From: Cryptomeria japonica
Taxonomy: Eukaryota > Streptophyta > Pinopsida > Cupressales > Cupressaceae
Reading direction: 5' to 3'
Assembly (NCBI RefSeq): GCF_030272615.1
Contig: NW_026729150.1
Location: forward strand, 1-64,000
Length of the DNA: 64,000 bases
The translations under genes were made by a program, and so were the position numbers. Positions 1-15,953 of this stretch are shown one piece after another (position 1 is the stretch's first letter; every line of letters begins with the position of its first letter). The notes under the pieces are model-generated. The model was not told where the DNA came from. It saw only the letters and a program-made list of their open reading frames with translations, and searched no databases.

Positions 1-1575
1 TTGTAGCTTTTAGTCCATCATAGCTTTTGGTCCTTATCCATTTGCCTATTATAACCTTTCATCCATATTCCCTAGCTTATTGCAACTTTCTGCCACTATC
101 CCTTAGCCTACCCTGACCTTCAGTCCATGTCCCTTTTCCATTCTTGGTCTTGCTTATCCTATCCATATCTTATCACTATCCATACACTCTTTTTCATTCC
201 TTGATCTTGATCTGACATAAGCACACAAAATTTAAACATGGTTTCAAAAATCTCTTGACATGTCCCTCATGCCATGTCACTGCTTTACATTGTCATATCC
301 AATCTCTTGTCTCATTGTCTCCATAATAAAAGGTCTTTGTCTTCCCTCTATCCACCATCATTTTAGCAAGCCTATTTATTCACCTGTCATATTCCTTGCC
401 TTGCTAGACACTGGGGGCAAAATCAAAAAATTGAAAAATGTCCTGAAAAAATCCAAAAAAAAATCATATAATGTCCTGAAACAATCCCTAAAAAGTCAAA
501 TAAAGTCCTGAAAAAACAAACAAAAAAATTGTAGAAAACTCGAAATTCCTACAAAGTGAAAAACATTAAAATCCAAAAACAATTTCTTTGGCATTTTGCA
601 TTTTGTCAATAAATGGTCCCCTTTGTGCATAGACAGATCGCTGAGCATACATCCAACGACAATCAATCAAACATTGTGCTTTAATGAAATCACGCATTAA
701 CAGATGAACTGTTCAACCAAGCAAGCATTCAATCTGATCATAGTTGTCACATCAATCAAAATAGCATCAACATTACAATTGGTCCTTGTCAACATTTCAT
801 GGGTCTTATACAGGGTGTGGTATACTCGAAACCAGATTATGTCATGTCTTCGATGGGGTACCGCATTCCCTGAAACCAGACAACATGATCATTCTTGTTT
901 TCCACTTTTGACAATGATGATCAGACTGTTTGTTTGACTTGGTTGAATTTGTGCGTCTTATCTTTTTACTGATTTATCTTTAGCTTCAATCATGTTCCTA
1001 TGTTGCTCGATGATGTCACTGAGTGATTTAGAGTGACCGTGATGGTTCATGGTCCCTTTCTTTTTTTTGTTGTGTTTGTTGTTTGTGGAATGTTTGTCAC
1101 AAACTGGGGCAACTATATCATTGGGTGTCTGTGATAAGTACGTTCACTTTCTGAATGCCACACATACCTCGATCCTTGATGTATGCACCCTAGGATGCTT
1201 CACTCATTCCTTGTGTGCGATGTGTCTATCTTTTGCAAGAGGGGTTGCATTCCAGCTCTGGCCTTCAATGCCATGATGCTTTGCATCCGCTTTGCTACAA
1301 TAAATAAAGGTTCTCACCTACTTATGTGCATTTGTGAAAGCAAGTTTTCCTTCATCTCTAACTGTCCTTTGTCTAATTTCTTCTTACTAACATTTCTTCC
1401 ATCAGTCTTGGCAGTCTGTTTGATTCGTTCGAACCTATCATCTTCTATCATTCTTATTGATCACTTGGCCTCTTTTCTAGATTAATTCCTCGAGGGGGCA
1501 TGCATATGTCATTGTTATTGTCTAGGGCATTTTCATTATCGTTCTTTGAAACAATGCTTAGAATCACATTGTCTC
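1..1575 (+). mobile_element. Decayed interior of a gypsy-type LTR element (3' part)
   Basis: This stretch is pyrimidine-rich with repeated words such as ccatatcc, gtcctt and ttgtc, and no ORF longer than about 100 codons is convincing. It lies immediately upstream of a polypurine tract followed by an LTR-like TG start, so I read it as the degenerate 3' interior of a plus-strand LTR retrotransposon. I cannot identify integrase, reverse transcriptase or RNase H motifs in any frame. The assignment to gypsy rests only on the GGGGCAAAATGTAG junction, which is also seen at the other gypsy-type element near 53.5 kb. It could instead be unrelated low-complexity intergenic DNA. Confidence 0.3.
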
Positions 1576-2960
1576 AAAGAGGGGCAAAATGTAGACATCT
1601 AAAAATGGTCAACACTTGTGGAGTCATACTTTCACATTTGTGCCTTGCCTTATTTTAGGGTTCTTGCATTGCATTAACATTTCTTCTATGTTGTGCACTT
1701 GGTCTTTATCATTTGCGAGCATTGAGTCCTTCTGCATTCCTCATTTTTCTCACTTTCAAATTAGGTCTTCTCGATAGCAATCTTCAGTCATGATTTTGGT
1801 CAATCTTATCCTGTCGCATCAATGTGCATGCTCATTTATCATCATTTTGGACATTGTCAATCCTAATCGATGATAGAATTAGGGTTTTGTCCTCTTGTCA
1901 ACCTTGTCATTTTGCGATCGAATCGTCATCAATCCTTGTCCTTGTTAGCCTTGTCATTTTGCGATCGATTCGCCATTGATCTTTGTCCTTGTCAATCTTG
2001 TCATTTTGCGATTGATTCATCATCGATCCTTGTCCTTTTCAATCCTGTCAATTTGGATCGATTAGTCATTGTTCCTCGTCAATTGGCACCTATCAATTTG
2101 ATCTCCTTGTCAATCTTGGTCAATTTGTCATTGATTTTTGTCAATCAATCTCAATCATTTATCAACATTGGTCCTTTGTCAATTAGAATCATGATTGAAC
2201 CTTCATTAATTTCTTGTTGTCTTAACCTAATTCCTTGTCCTCTTATTTCTAGGGTTTTATGATTTGTTCATTTAATCCTTTTCTTCTTCTTCGTGGGTTA
2301 AATAAATCTATTTATTTAGTTGTAGGTCTCTTTCATGAATTAATTAATGGATGAAAACCTATTAATTAATTCACCTAATTTCTATTTCATCTTTTTCCTG
2401 AATTTTCTAATTTGCTAATTTCTCCTAATTCCTAATTTCTATTTCTCCTATGTTCTTTAATTTTTCTAATATTTCCCCTAATTTCATTCCCTCATTTTCT
2501 CCTATGTTTATGCTTCCATTTGTTGCAATCATGGAGGCTATTTTCTCTCTTCCCTTTTGTCATGGGAATGGCATTTTAATCTTGTCATAATTTGTCATAA
2601 TTTTTGTCAATCAATCTTGCATGTCAATCTTGTCATAATTTGTGCATAATTTGTCATTCTTGATTTGAATTTCCTTTTGAATCTCTTCATGCTAATCTTG
2701 TCCTCTCTCCAATTTGTCTATACATTGGATGATTTTCTTCAATGAAAAAAAGAAACCACACTTCTAGTATCCTTATGCTACAATTTTCATCTTGTCAATC
2801 TTGCTTACTTTCATACTTGCATTTTGCACTTGTAGGTGAGATCCACAAAAAAAGTAATTTGAAGGAGAAAGAAGGACAATGGAGGAACAATGAAGGAGAT
2901 ACATGCTTTGGTTTGCATTTTATTTTAGTATTTCATCTTCATGCCTTTATTGAATGTTTT
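1576..2960 (+). mobile_element. Polypurine tract and 3' LTR of gypsy-type element (right end uncertain)
   Basis: A purine-rich tract (aaagaggggcaaaa, 1576-1589) is followed directly by TGTAGACATC at 1590, the expected structure of a PPT plus LTR start. The element in reverse orientation near 53.5 kb has the matching arrangement (PPT aaagtgggggcaaaa, then TGTAGC), which supports a shared family type. No second LTR lies inside the window, so the right end cannot be fixed; 2960 is a guess based on where the pyrimidine-rich texture stops. Confidence 0.4.
1885..2095 (+). repeat. ~47 bp degenerate tandem repeat inside LTR, about 4 copies
   Basis: The word cattttgcgatcgatt recurs at 1908, 1955 and 2002, with a weaker copy at 2048, giving spacings of 47, 47 and 46 bp. 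The units also share a cttgtcaatcttgt lead. Similar ttgtcaat words continue weakly to about 2650. Confidence 0.7.
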
Positions 2961-4050
2961 TAGGATTTCTTATCATTGCAATCTAGTTTTGTGGTTGAGC
3001 TAGTTTAATATTGCTTTGATGCATTCCATTTTCCTATCTACAAATACAACTAATAAATAAGATTAGAATAAATAAATATACATAAAACAAATATAAAAAA
3101 CCCAAAAAAAAACAATATTTAGAAATATATATTTTCCTTTTAATAATACAGTTAATGATAAAATTAGAATAAATAAATATATAGAAAAAAATAATTAAAA
3201 ACATAGAAAATAATAATAATGCATACAATATATATTTAATTATAATGTCACCCTAATTCATTTGTTAGAACTAAATAATACTAATTTATCTTTTCTTACA
3301 TTCTTTTTGGGGTGTACCATTAATGCCTTCATTTTATTATTTTAATTAAATACTCCAAAGCTTTTAAAGTTCTATTAAATGTTTTTATCTATGGAGAGCT
3401 TTAAAATTTCTATCAAATGTTTTTATCTATGGACTATCTTAAGTAAGCCTCTAATGAAAGGAGTGGTGACAACAAGGGTCCATATATTCCAAACCCTTTG
3501 CTACGAATCCCTCAGAATTTTAATGATCCAGTGAACTCCTCAAAAGTGGGTTAGATTTCTCAATGAAACTCTCGAGGTGGGATAGGCAGAATAGTTTTTA
3601 AAAGTTGGATTATCCTAAGTGGACTTATAACAAGAAGATAAAGGAATGTTAATGGATTACTGAGAGGGGAAGTGAATCAATGGTAACAAAAACTTTAACT
3701 TTCTAAATCAACAAAGCTTTAATAATACTAATAAAAAACTATGAGGAGTGGTCCCATAATACTAGGTTACATTTCTTGGCCAAACTTGACATTGAAATCA
3801 ACATTTTGCATCAAACCTTTACCTCCTAAAACCTATAGTAGCTAAACCATTAAGAATTTGAAGATGAAGTAAACTATTAATTTCTGAGATTTTTCATATA
3901 GATTCTAAATATTTTTTTTTTTTTAAATAATGAGAAATTAACTGCCCATATTGTTATGTAAATTTTAATAACTCAATATTCATAGTAATCAACATTTTTC
4001 GGAAGTGACATTTATTTGGTAATGCATTTGGAGTTTGGCATGTGTTGATT
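2961..4050. other. AT-rich spacer, no gene seen
   Basis: Very AT-rich, with a poly-T run near 3910. A ~40 bp unit containing aaatgtttttatctatgg is tandemly duplicated at about 3355-3433. I see no coding signal or RNA gene. Confidence 0.5.
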
Positions 4051-4795
4051 AGTTACAGGTACTCATGGATACATGGAAACGATAGATGGTGTTGGTTTGG
4101 AATGGATAATAGGTCCAACTAAGAGGCATTCATCTGTGATAACATAGTTAGCATTTAGAAGTGAAGAAAGTGTATGATACAGGGTACTGTGAAGACTTGC
4201 TTGCAGGTTCTTTGTATACAGTTAGTATTGTGACTGCCTTTGGTACAAAGGTCTGTTTACTTCTATGTAATGTTGAAAGAAGGATCTTTTTCAATTCTGA
4301 CATTACCTGTGTAGTGGGAGTTTCTTGGTGTGCATGTGTTTATGCACTTGAAGAATGAGACTGTAAGTAACAGGTTGTCTATGTGAATGTTTTGAAATTC
4401 ATCTTGGTATACCATGAAGGTATGCATAGTTGGATGTAATAGCACTTGTTGTGGGTGCTATTCTAGCTATGATTGTGACTAATGCTGGCACATTTGAGTA
4501 GCCTTGGGAATGTGAGTTTTTGTGTTCTGGAAGTCAGAGTTAAGTTTTTCTCAGTAGATAGCTTCTATTTGTGTCTCATGGCAGTGGCATGATAGAAGGT
4601 GGGAGTATCTATGAATGAGATGATACTTCTCTACATGTGTCTCAGTGATACACAAAGTAAACTATATTTCCTGGTGGTTTGTGATCGAATGGTATATCAG
4701 CATTGATGGGCTTTTTGAGTCCATGGTTCTCAGTGAAATCTGTAAGTCTTCAGTATGGCAGACAGGTCTAGTAGATTCCTTGGCAAGTGGGAGAT
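4051..4795 (+). mobile_element. Residual 3' interior and PPT of a copia-type element
   Basis: The end of this stretch (caagtgggagat, 4784-4795) is a classic copia-type polypurine tract abutting an LTR that starts TGTTGGGAATG. The sequence before it is presumably the old interior of that element, but I recognise no RNase H or reverse transcriptase motif, so the interior is either highly decayed or belonged to a non-autonomous element. Confidence 0.4.
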
Positions 4796-6829
4796 TGTTG
4801 GGAATGTGCCTCAAATTCTCCTAAATAGGTTCGGGTTGATCGGAGTAGCCTACACCGATGGAGCAGCAGAGTGTTACCTTCTTGGATGTTGAACCCTTTC
4901 TGATCAGTGTGACTTAGGCCGATCGGGACAACTCTAGCCGATGAACTTGCCTTCAAGGATTCGGTATCGGCTATTGGGAGAGGTTGTTGTTTGTTACACC
5001 GATGTCCCGATGGGTTAGCTATCTTCTAGCTGGAATGCTTCACATATCGGAATAGCATGTTTGAAGTCAGCCCAATGACCCGACGAAGTCCAGGGTAACT
5101 TCGGCTATTGGAATGACTTGTACAGTGATTTGCCGATGATCCGATGAAGTCGCCTTTTGGCATTCGGGTCGCATATTGGCTATTGGGTTGACCTTCTGAA
5201 TGTCATGTCGATGTCTCAATGAGATCACTCTACCTAGTCTCAGAGTGTTTCTCTTATCGACATAGTGTCATTCTTTATGTTCCGATGACCCGATGAAATC
5301 ATCCTATCAGGTTGGAAATGCAGATTGGGATAATAGCTTTGGACTTGATCTGATGAGCCGATGAGTCAATGCTCTTGGTATTAGCGACCGGGGTAGTAGC
5401 TATGTTCCTGTTTTGATGTTTCGATGGAGATCTCTCCTTATCATAGGCTATTGGAGTTTCTTTTGGAAAGCTGTGCTGATACCCAATGGAGTCACCTTAG
5501 GCAGTTGGGCTTGTCATCAGCTATCGAAGGTTCCAGTTTGGAGCTATTCTGATACTTGATGAAGTTGCCTTCGACAATCGGGTAGCATCGGCTATTGGGT
5601 TGACAAGCTGAAGGCTCGTCCAGTATTGTTTGAGGATTGGAGTAACTATTGAGTGATGTTTTCGATGGGCCGATGAGGTCGCCTTCAGTGTTCAGAGATC
5701 AAGATAGCTTGGAACCAGTCTCACCGATGGCCCAATAGAGTCATCAAAGATTGGAATGACTTGTGGAGTGATATACTGATGAGGTGACTCATGTGCGGTC
5801 CACTCTGGTTATTGGGAGATTGGGTCTACCTGTTGGAGGTTATCCCGATGACCTGATGGAGTAGCTTTTGATGATCGGGATTACTTGTTCATTGTTTGGC
5901 TAGAGACCCGATGGTTTGGTGTTGGCATCCTCAGAGTGATTAGGGATCGGGGACATAGCAGGAAGGTTGTGTCGATGACCTGATGGAGTCACCTTTGGCA
6001 ATCAGGTATCATTGGGTGATCAGCTCTACTGGTTGAAAGTTATACCCATGGCCGATGGAGCGGAGACCGACTGCGGGAGCAAGGTCAAACTGAGATCCAA
6101 AAGGTGAACACTCAGACACTAAGGAAGAGACTGTCAGTGTATATGAATACTAACCGACCCGACTTCCTAATGCATGTGGGATATTGTGTTTCTCACAAAT
6201 GTAGACCAATGGTTATACTTCCTAGTGGTTGGAGCGACTAACTATCAGAGTGGCCAAAGGAAACTGAAACACAGCTGGATGAATGGAAGATCATTGGATT
6301 CCATAATGGTTATGCCAAATCAACACATTGTAATCTTGGCTGTTACATATGTGCTACCTAAGATGTAATCAAAGTGTGAAGTCATGGGGCTGGCACAGGC
6401 CATGTTACACAGTGAAGAGGTTGCAGAGGCTGAATAGTGGCTTATCAAGAGCAGAACGAAGTGACTACGAAGGGATGTAGTAAGACTACATGTTGTAGTT
6501 TTGGCATGTCTATAGTCTAGTATGTTCTGCATGTTGTGATAGTAGAGTTCTGAGAACAGAGTCCAAAAAAGAAGATCTGTTAACTTTACTGTAATCTTGT
6601 TGTTTACTAAATAAACTGATCTCTTTTTGGTGGTAGGTTTTTTACTCGTAAGGATTTTCCCACATATATCTGATGTGTTTCTTTGGTATGTAATGTCTGG
6701 TTAATCCTAATCTTCTATTTGTGTTTATCTTAATGTATTGCAAAAGAAATTAAAATACTTCCTTGCCTGCACATCCCCTTAGAATTGACGTTAGGAGAGC
6801 GTTTTCTGTGCACTGCTTTCCTTACAACA
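4796..6829 (+). mobile_element. Copia-type 3' LTR, ~2.03 kb, TGTTG...CAACA
   Basis: The LTR begins TGTTGGGAATG right after a purine tract and ends ...cttacaaca, giving perfect 5 bp inverted ends TGTTG/CAACA. Near the 3' end there are transcription-end-like features (aataaactgatctc at about 6609 and ttactcgtaaggattttccc at about 6641). A related LTR end is found at 20610-20870, which shares the acccgaaagggttttcccc-like block and the final ttttctg..ttcctt block; this supports the right boundary. At 2 kb it is long for copia, and most of its body is the ~67 bp repeat described separately. Confidence 0.6.
4850..6065 (+). repeat. ~67 bp degenerate tandem repeat within LTR, about 17 units
   Basis: A motif of the form ccgatgacccgatgaagtc, usually followed by gccttyggcaatcggg and tcggctattggg, recurs at 4999, 5072, 5132, 5208, 5282, 5350, 5413, 5476, 5549, 5662, 5723, 5776, 5844, 5905, 5972 and 6043. 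Spacings are 53-76 bp, with one double-length gap between 5549 and 5662. The units are diverged but phased, so this is an old minisatellite-like expansion inside the LTR. It is not a CRISPR array, because spacer and repeat diverge equally. Confidence 0.75.
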
Positions 6830-6955
6830 TTTGGCGCTTGCAAAATGAAAAACTGACTTTTCACATTTGGCGATCACCAAATTTGGCACACGCCAAATGT
6901 GAAAATTTTAAAATTTTGAATTTGGCAAGCGCCATATTTGGCGCTCGCCAAATGT
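6830..6955. repeat. Cluster of TTTGGCG motifs in both orientations
   Basis: Directly after the LTR, TTTGGCG-type words occur repeatedly on both strands (6830, about 6880, about 6900, about 6920 and about 6937). They include the near-perfect palindrome ATTTGGCG-CT-CGCCAAAT and flanking gtgaaaa/ttttcac arms. The arrangement could form a foldback. TTTGGCGC also matches the general E2F-site consensus, but I see no promoter or gene next to it. Confidence 0.5.
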
Positions 6956-7896
6956 TTTGTATAGGAAAATACCAATCCTTTGGGTTGGTTTTTCCTTCGG
7001 CATCCAACCTGAAGGTTTGGACGACCTTTTCATGCCAATGACGTATTTTTATGAAAAGGTAAAAAGTGACACCTTTTTGGTACCACAACTTTGTGCACTT
7101 ACCCTTGAGTCAAACAATTGTAGATTTTTTGAGGGGGAATTGGGAATTTTCTTAGAAATGATCTGTCCCTCAGAAGCCACCCTCTACTCTAACCTCTTGT
7201 ACACCCTTCATCATCTTATGCTTCACCATTTGCTTGCATAAAAGATCGAGAAAGTACATTTCAAGGATAGACTATGAAAAGGACCAAAAGATTTCTATAT
7301 GGCCTTCAAGTTCGATGACTCATAGGGACAGTGGGAGCATGGTGATGATTAATGTGTTAGGGAAAACAATCCCCAAAACTAGATAGAGGTACAGTGTCAT
7401 TATCTATGTAGAAAATTATCTTGAATGTTTTTTGTTCTATTGTTAATAGCTAGCACGAATCCCTCCCTATGTGTGGATCAGTTGAAGTTTTTTGTTTTTC
7501 TACATTCGAGTCTAGGTTTCCTTGAAATCTTGAATATTATATATGTTATTTCTCTACACATTGAGCATGGCTTTCTATTGTTTCCAATTTTTTGGTTCTT
7601 TGAATTAGTTAAGTATTTGATTCTGCCATACCATTCTGTATGAAATATGTGTATGTGTTGGTTGAAAATTGAGCCATGTTCTCTACTTCCTCCATTTTGT
7701 GGGTTTTTGGTTAGGTGTCTAGCTAAGTAGATAGGGTTCCTAGATGGAGCAATGCTCTCTATTTTTTTTCTCCTTTCCTTTGGTCTACTATATCATGGTC
7801 TTCTCTACTATGATGTATGTATTTTTAAAATTAATATAATGGTATCCGCTTGCACTTTGCCCCAAGAAAAACAAAACTTCTCATGTAGAAAGAATT
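6956..7896. other. Spacer, no gene seen
   Basis: Moderately AT-rich with short ORFs only. None shows composition or motifs I can relate to a family. Confidence 0.5.
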
Positions 7897-8651
7897 CTAG
7901 TCCACCATTTCCATATCCACAATGGTGTTAGAATCTTGTGCTTCCTCTTCAGCATTAGCACCAAACACAACATTAAGGCTAAATGCATGACCATTCTTTG
8001 TAAAACCAGTCCTAGTAGAATTTTCTTCATGTCCACGAATGAAAATAACCTCTAGCACAAAGTCCCCATCATGAGGAGTAGTATCCTCCTGGTGACCATG
8101 AATGTTGTCATATGCTCTTGCCACATTGTCAACTCCTCTTTCCTTGTTGAGTGGGTGGTTGTTTGATGTACCTTGTAGTTGAGAATTATTCAATCGAGTC
8201 TCTACCTCCTCATAAAATAGGTTATAGGGACGAGTTGGGGAATGGCATTTGTGGTGATGAGGAGGAACAATGCTTCATATTTATCAAAAATATGATTACA
8301 CAAGCATTTACCCAACTCCCTTTTATTAGTTGAGATGACATCTATGAGAAGCATGTCATCTTTGGAATTAAGGGACCGTTTGAGAGCAGTATAAACACAA
8401 AGAAAACTAGAGTCTTTGGCAAGGTATTTTTGACAAAATAGGCCACCCACTAAAGCTTTGCCCTAATGGAGATCATAACCCTTAATAGAAGAATCTAGGG
8501 TGCTATGGAGGCAATTCCTTAGATAATTTGTAGCTAGATCAAAAACTATAGAAAATGATTGCATGAGGTCCAAAGTATTTGAAATAAACATACTGACCAC
8601 TTGAGTGGGGTAAACCAAAACATAAGTAGGCACCCAATAGGTTAACCCCAA
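7897..8651 (-). pseudogene. Possible decayed coding stretch, unrecognised
   Basis: Two minus-strand ORFs, 8651-8463 and 8450-8202, are in the same frame and separated by a single stop. A third, 8193-7897, in another frame, has an acidic, hydrophilic composition unlike the surrounding AT-rich DNA. Together they could be roughly 250 codons of a broken gene or transposon ORF with one frameshift near 8200. I find no domain that I can name, so no function is proposed; chance ORFs in a GC-richer patch are the alternative. Confidence 0.2.
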
Positions 8652-9021
8652 TAACTATTCTGATAGCATGGTCAACACAGTGACATAAAGGGAAAAGACT
8701 TTTCTAATCTTTACCTTTGTGTATTCTCCTGACTCTAGAACTTGTTGATTGAGGATGGGAAAACTGACACACTTGTTGATGGGGGGATATCCATAATGCA
8801 GAGGAGCAAGTGAGACCTAAAAAATACTTGAGGGCAAAGACAAATGCTTCACAAATCAAACCCCAAAAGTAGTGTAGGGAAATGTATTGGGAAGTAAAGA
8901 CGTTGTCGCCCTATATAGCACCACAAACAAACCCACATCATTTGAATGTAGGGTGACAAGATATCATTTTGAAAGAGGAGTATGCAAGCCTGATATGAAC
9001 CACCTCAAAGATAGCAACACA

Positions 9022-9174
9022 AATTTTGAATCCATATTACACACCCTTACTTATTTTAATAATATCTTGAAAATAACTTTATTAATATAAATTTATTTTC
9101 AAGATATCTTGAAAATAAATTTATTTCAACATATTTTTGCCATAAGTAAGGGTGTGTAATATGGATTCAAAATT
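9022..9174. mobile_element. Foldback/MITE-like element with perfect terminal inverted repeats
   Basis: The left end (aattttgaatccatattaca, continuing through cacccttactta) is repeated exactly in inverse at the right end, ending at 9174, giving terminal inverted repeats of about 32 bp. The centre contains a 34 bp perfect palindrome at 9089-9122 centred on aagatatctt. Total length is about 153 bp, with no coding capacity. I could not settle a target-site duplication. Confidence 0.7.
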
Positions 9175-11667
9175 ATAAATTCAAATGTTTGGTTGAGCTC
9201 CTATATTAATGCTATTATTAATGGGAGAACTTAAAGTGTTGTTACTATTAAAAGAATAATAATAATAATATAATAGCCTTTATAATAATGATATTACAAC
9301 TAGAAATGAAAATAAATTTAGTTATAAATATATTTCTATCAAATATTAGTAAGTTCGATCTTGACATAGTGTATGGAATAAAATTGATAGATTGTAATGA
9401 AAATTGTGGGCATGAAGTAAAACTTTAAGTTGCATTTTGAATAATTAATTACATATAACAATTTTGTGAGATTGTTATCATCATGAAATGTACTTTATCT
9501 TGGTATGGGAAAATTACAATCATGCAATGCTAATAATGTACTCTAGGATTAAATATAGAAAAGTAATATAGGTGCTCTTTTGATACTTGTTATGATGTTT
9601 ACACATCATCATGATGATCTTCTTAATGGGGTCAAAAGAAGAATAAAAATTATTTGAGTTTTCATGTTGTTAAATGTTTGGGCATGGCATTCCCATAATG
9701 TACTATTGTAGTTATGATTGTTATACATTTATGCTTAGATGATTTATGTGCTTACATTCTTATTATTAATTATTTTATTGCATGGTTGTGATTATGATTT
9801 TGTTATGATACTATTTATTTACAATAAACTATTATATGCTCTTATTCACCACTCATATATGTGAGAAGATCTTTCCTCGCTCAATTGCACCATATAAAGG
9901 CAATCGAATGAAAGGGAGAATAATAGATCATCAATGCTCTATTTTTTACATTTGATTTATCTTGTTAGTTACAAGATACTCATGATATTTTTATTCTTGT
10001 TTTGTATAAATTCATAGGATAACATCTCCAATATAAGCACCCTCAATGGTAATAAAAATCATGAAAAGAAGTGATAGAAAAAAATTATGTAAGTTGAAAT
10101 CCCTTATGTTTTTTGTACTACCAAGACCTCTATGTACACAAACTTGGTTGTCAAAATTGCAAACATACATCACTCTCATCCCTATGGAGGAAGAAGATTT
10201 TAATACCTTTAACCATTCTTTCTAGATCAAACAGCAATTTTTTTTTCTTTTATTTTTAAGCAATGTTAACAAAATTAGTTTGAGACAATATTTTTACTAA
10301 ATTGAGGGCATAAGGTTCATGAGGCATTCTCATATTACTCATCTAAGCCTAATAAAATGATTAGTTATTACACTTAGTTGAAATATATGTCTTTCTGGAC
10401 CTCCAGTCTAAAGAAAGGTTCATATTATCCCAAGGTGAAATGTTACATTACGTATTCAATTCTAAATGGCACTTGTAATAGTAATATAAGATAGCAATTC
10501 CATAGAAAGCAAACTAGATTAAATTTAAGATAATAAAACTAGGTTTACGTTACCAAAAGTGTAGTTTTGATAAATAGATTTAACTATTAATTTTCAAAAC
10601 AAATTAAATAAACTATCCAAATTTTACTAAAATAAATAAACCATAAATTAAAAAATACATAATTAGTAAGCAAATATTTTTTTCTAAAATATTTTTTTCT
10701 TAATTTAGCATTGATGCACACACAATTCTCATACTCAACTATCATTTACTTTAATCAAATCAATTTATGCTTATTTATATAAATTTATTTGTTTAGCATA
10801 GATGAAAATAGGAAAATACTCCCAATAAAATATTTTTTTATAATTTTCTAAAGAACTTTTATTGTAAAATAATTTATATTTTCAATAAATTAGAAAAAAT
10901 TAATAATTTTTTAAATTGTATGATATTATTAAATATTAAATTTTGAAAAATAAAAAATAAAAAATAGTATAATACAATATAAAAATTAAAAATGATTCTA
11001 TTTATTAATTACAAATAAATAAAAAATTCTAATTTTAACAAATTCAAATTTAAAAAAAAAAACACATTAAACTAAAACAGCATGTAACAATTATTTAAAA
11101 AAAAAGAAATTAATTTAAAATAACAGTAATTTTTCCTTCCTAAACAAGATAGAATGCCAAAAAAGACATAAAATTAAATTTGAAATATTAACAAATAAAG
11201 AGGGAATTACGTAGGAGCTACCTGATTTCAAATGTGGGTCCCCTTTCGCTTACTTCGGACAAGAGGGCACCATTTGTGCGGGAAGGACAAGAAAATGGGA
11301 GGGAATGGAAGGGAATGGGACATTGGGAGGGCCTTGATTTTTTACCGTAAAAAATCTAACGGAAAAAATAAAAAAATCGATGAAATGCTGAAAGCAAAAA
11401 TTGGTGGAGAGACTTTTCTCCCGCGAGACATTAGACTTCAAATGGGAGGTTCTTCCAATATAATAGCCTATCGGCTAAATATATAAATTATCGTTTTTAA
11501 TAAATTATTATCTCACATTCTAATTCACGTAAGTTATAAGAATGGTCTATATTTATTTGACAAAATTTTTAAATGTTAAAGAAGCAACACATAACAAAGA
11601 AATGTTAAATAATCACACCTTTCAGAGAATATTTTTCACAAAATATTTCTTGAAGAATTGAATTACC
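9175..11667. other. AT-rich spacer, no gene seen
   Basis: Strongly AT-rich with many A and T runs. A slightly GC-richer island at 11230-11460 contains overlapping ORFs on both strands, with no recognisable product. Confidence 0.5.

Positions 11668-15953
<4,286 letters not shown>

Noticed and set aside
4850-6065. CRISPR-like alternation of repeats and spacers
   Set aside because: Repeat units are diverged and the material between them is also related from unit to unit; the setting is a plant LTR.
6763-7241. Overlapping ORFs after the LTR as a gene
   Set aside because: Both strands are open over the same short stretch and no domain is seen; likely chance.
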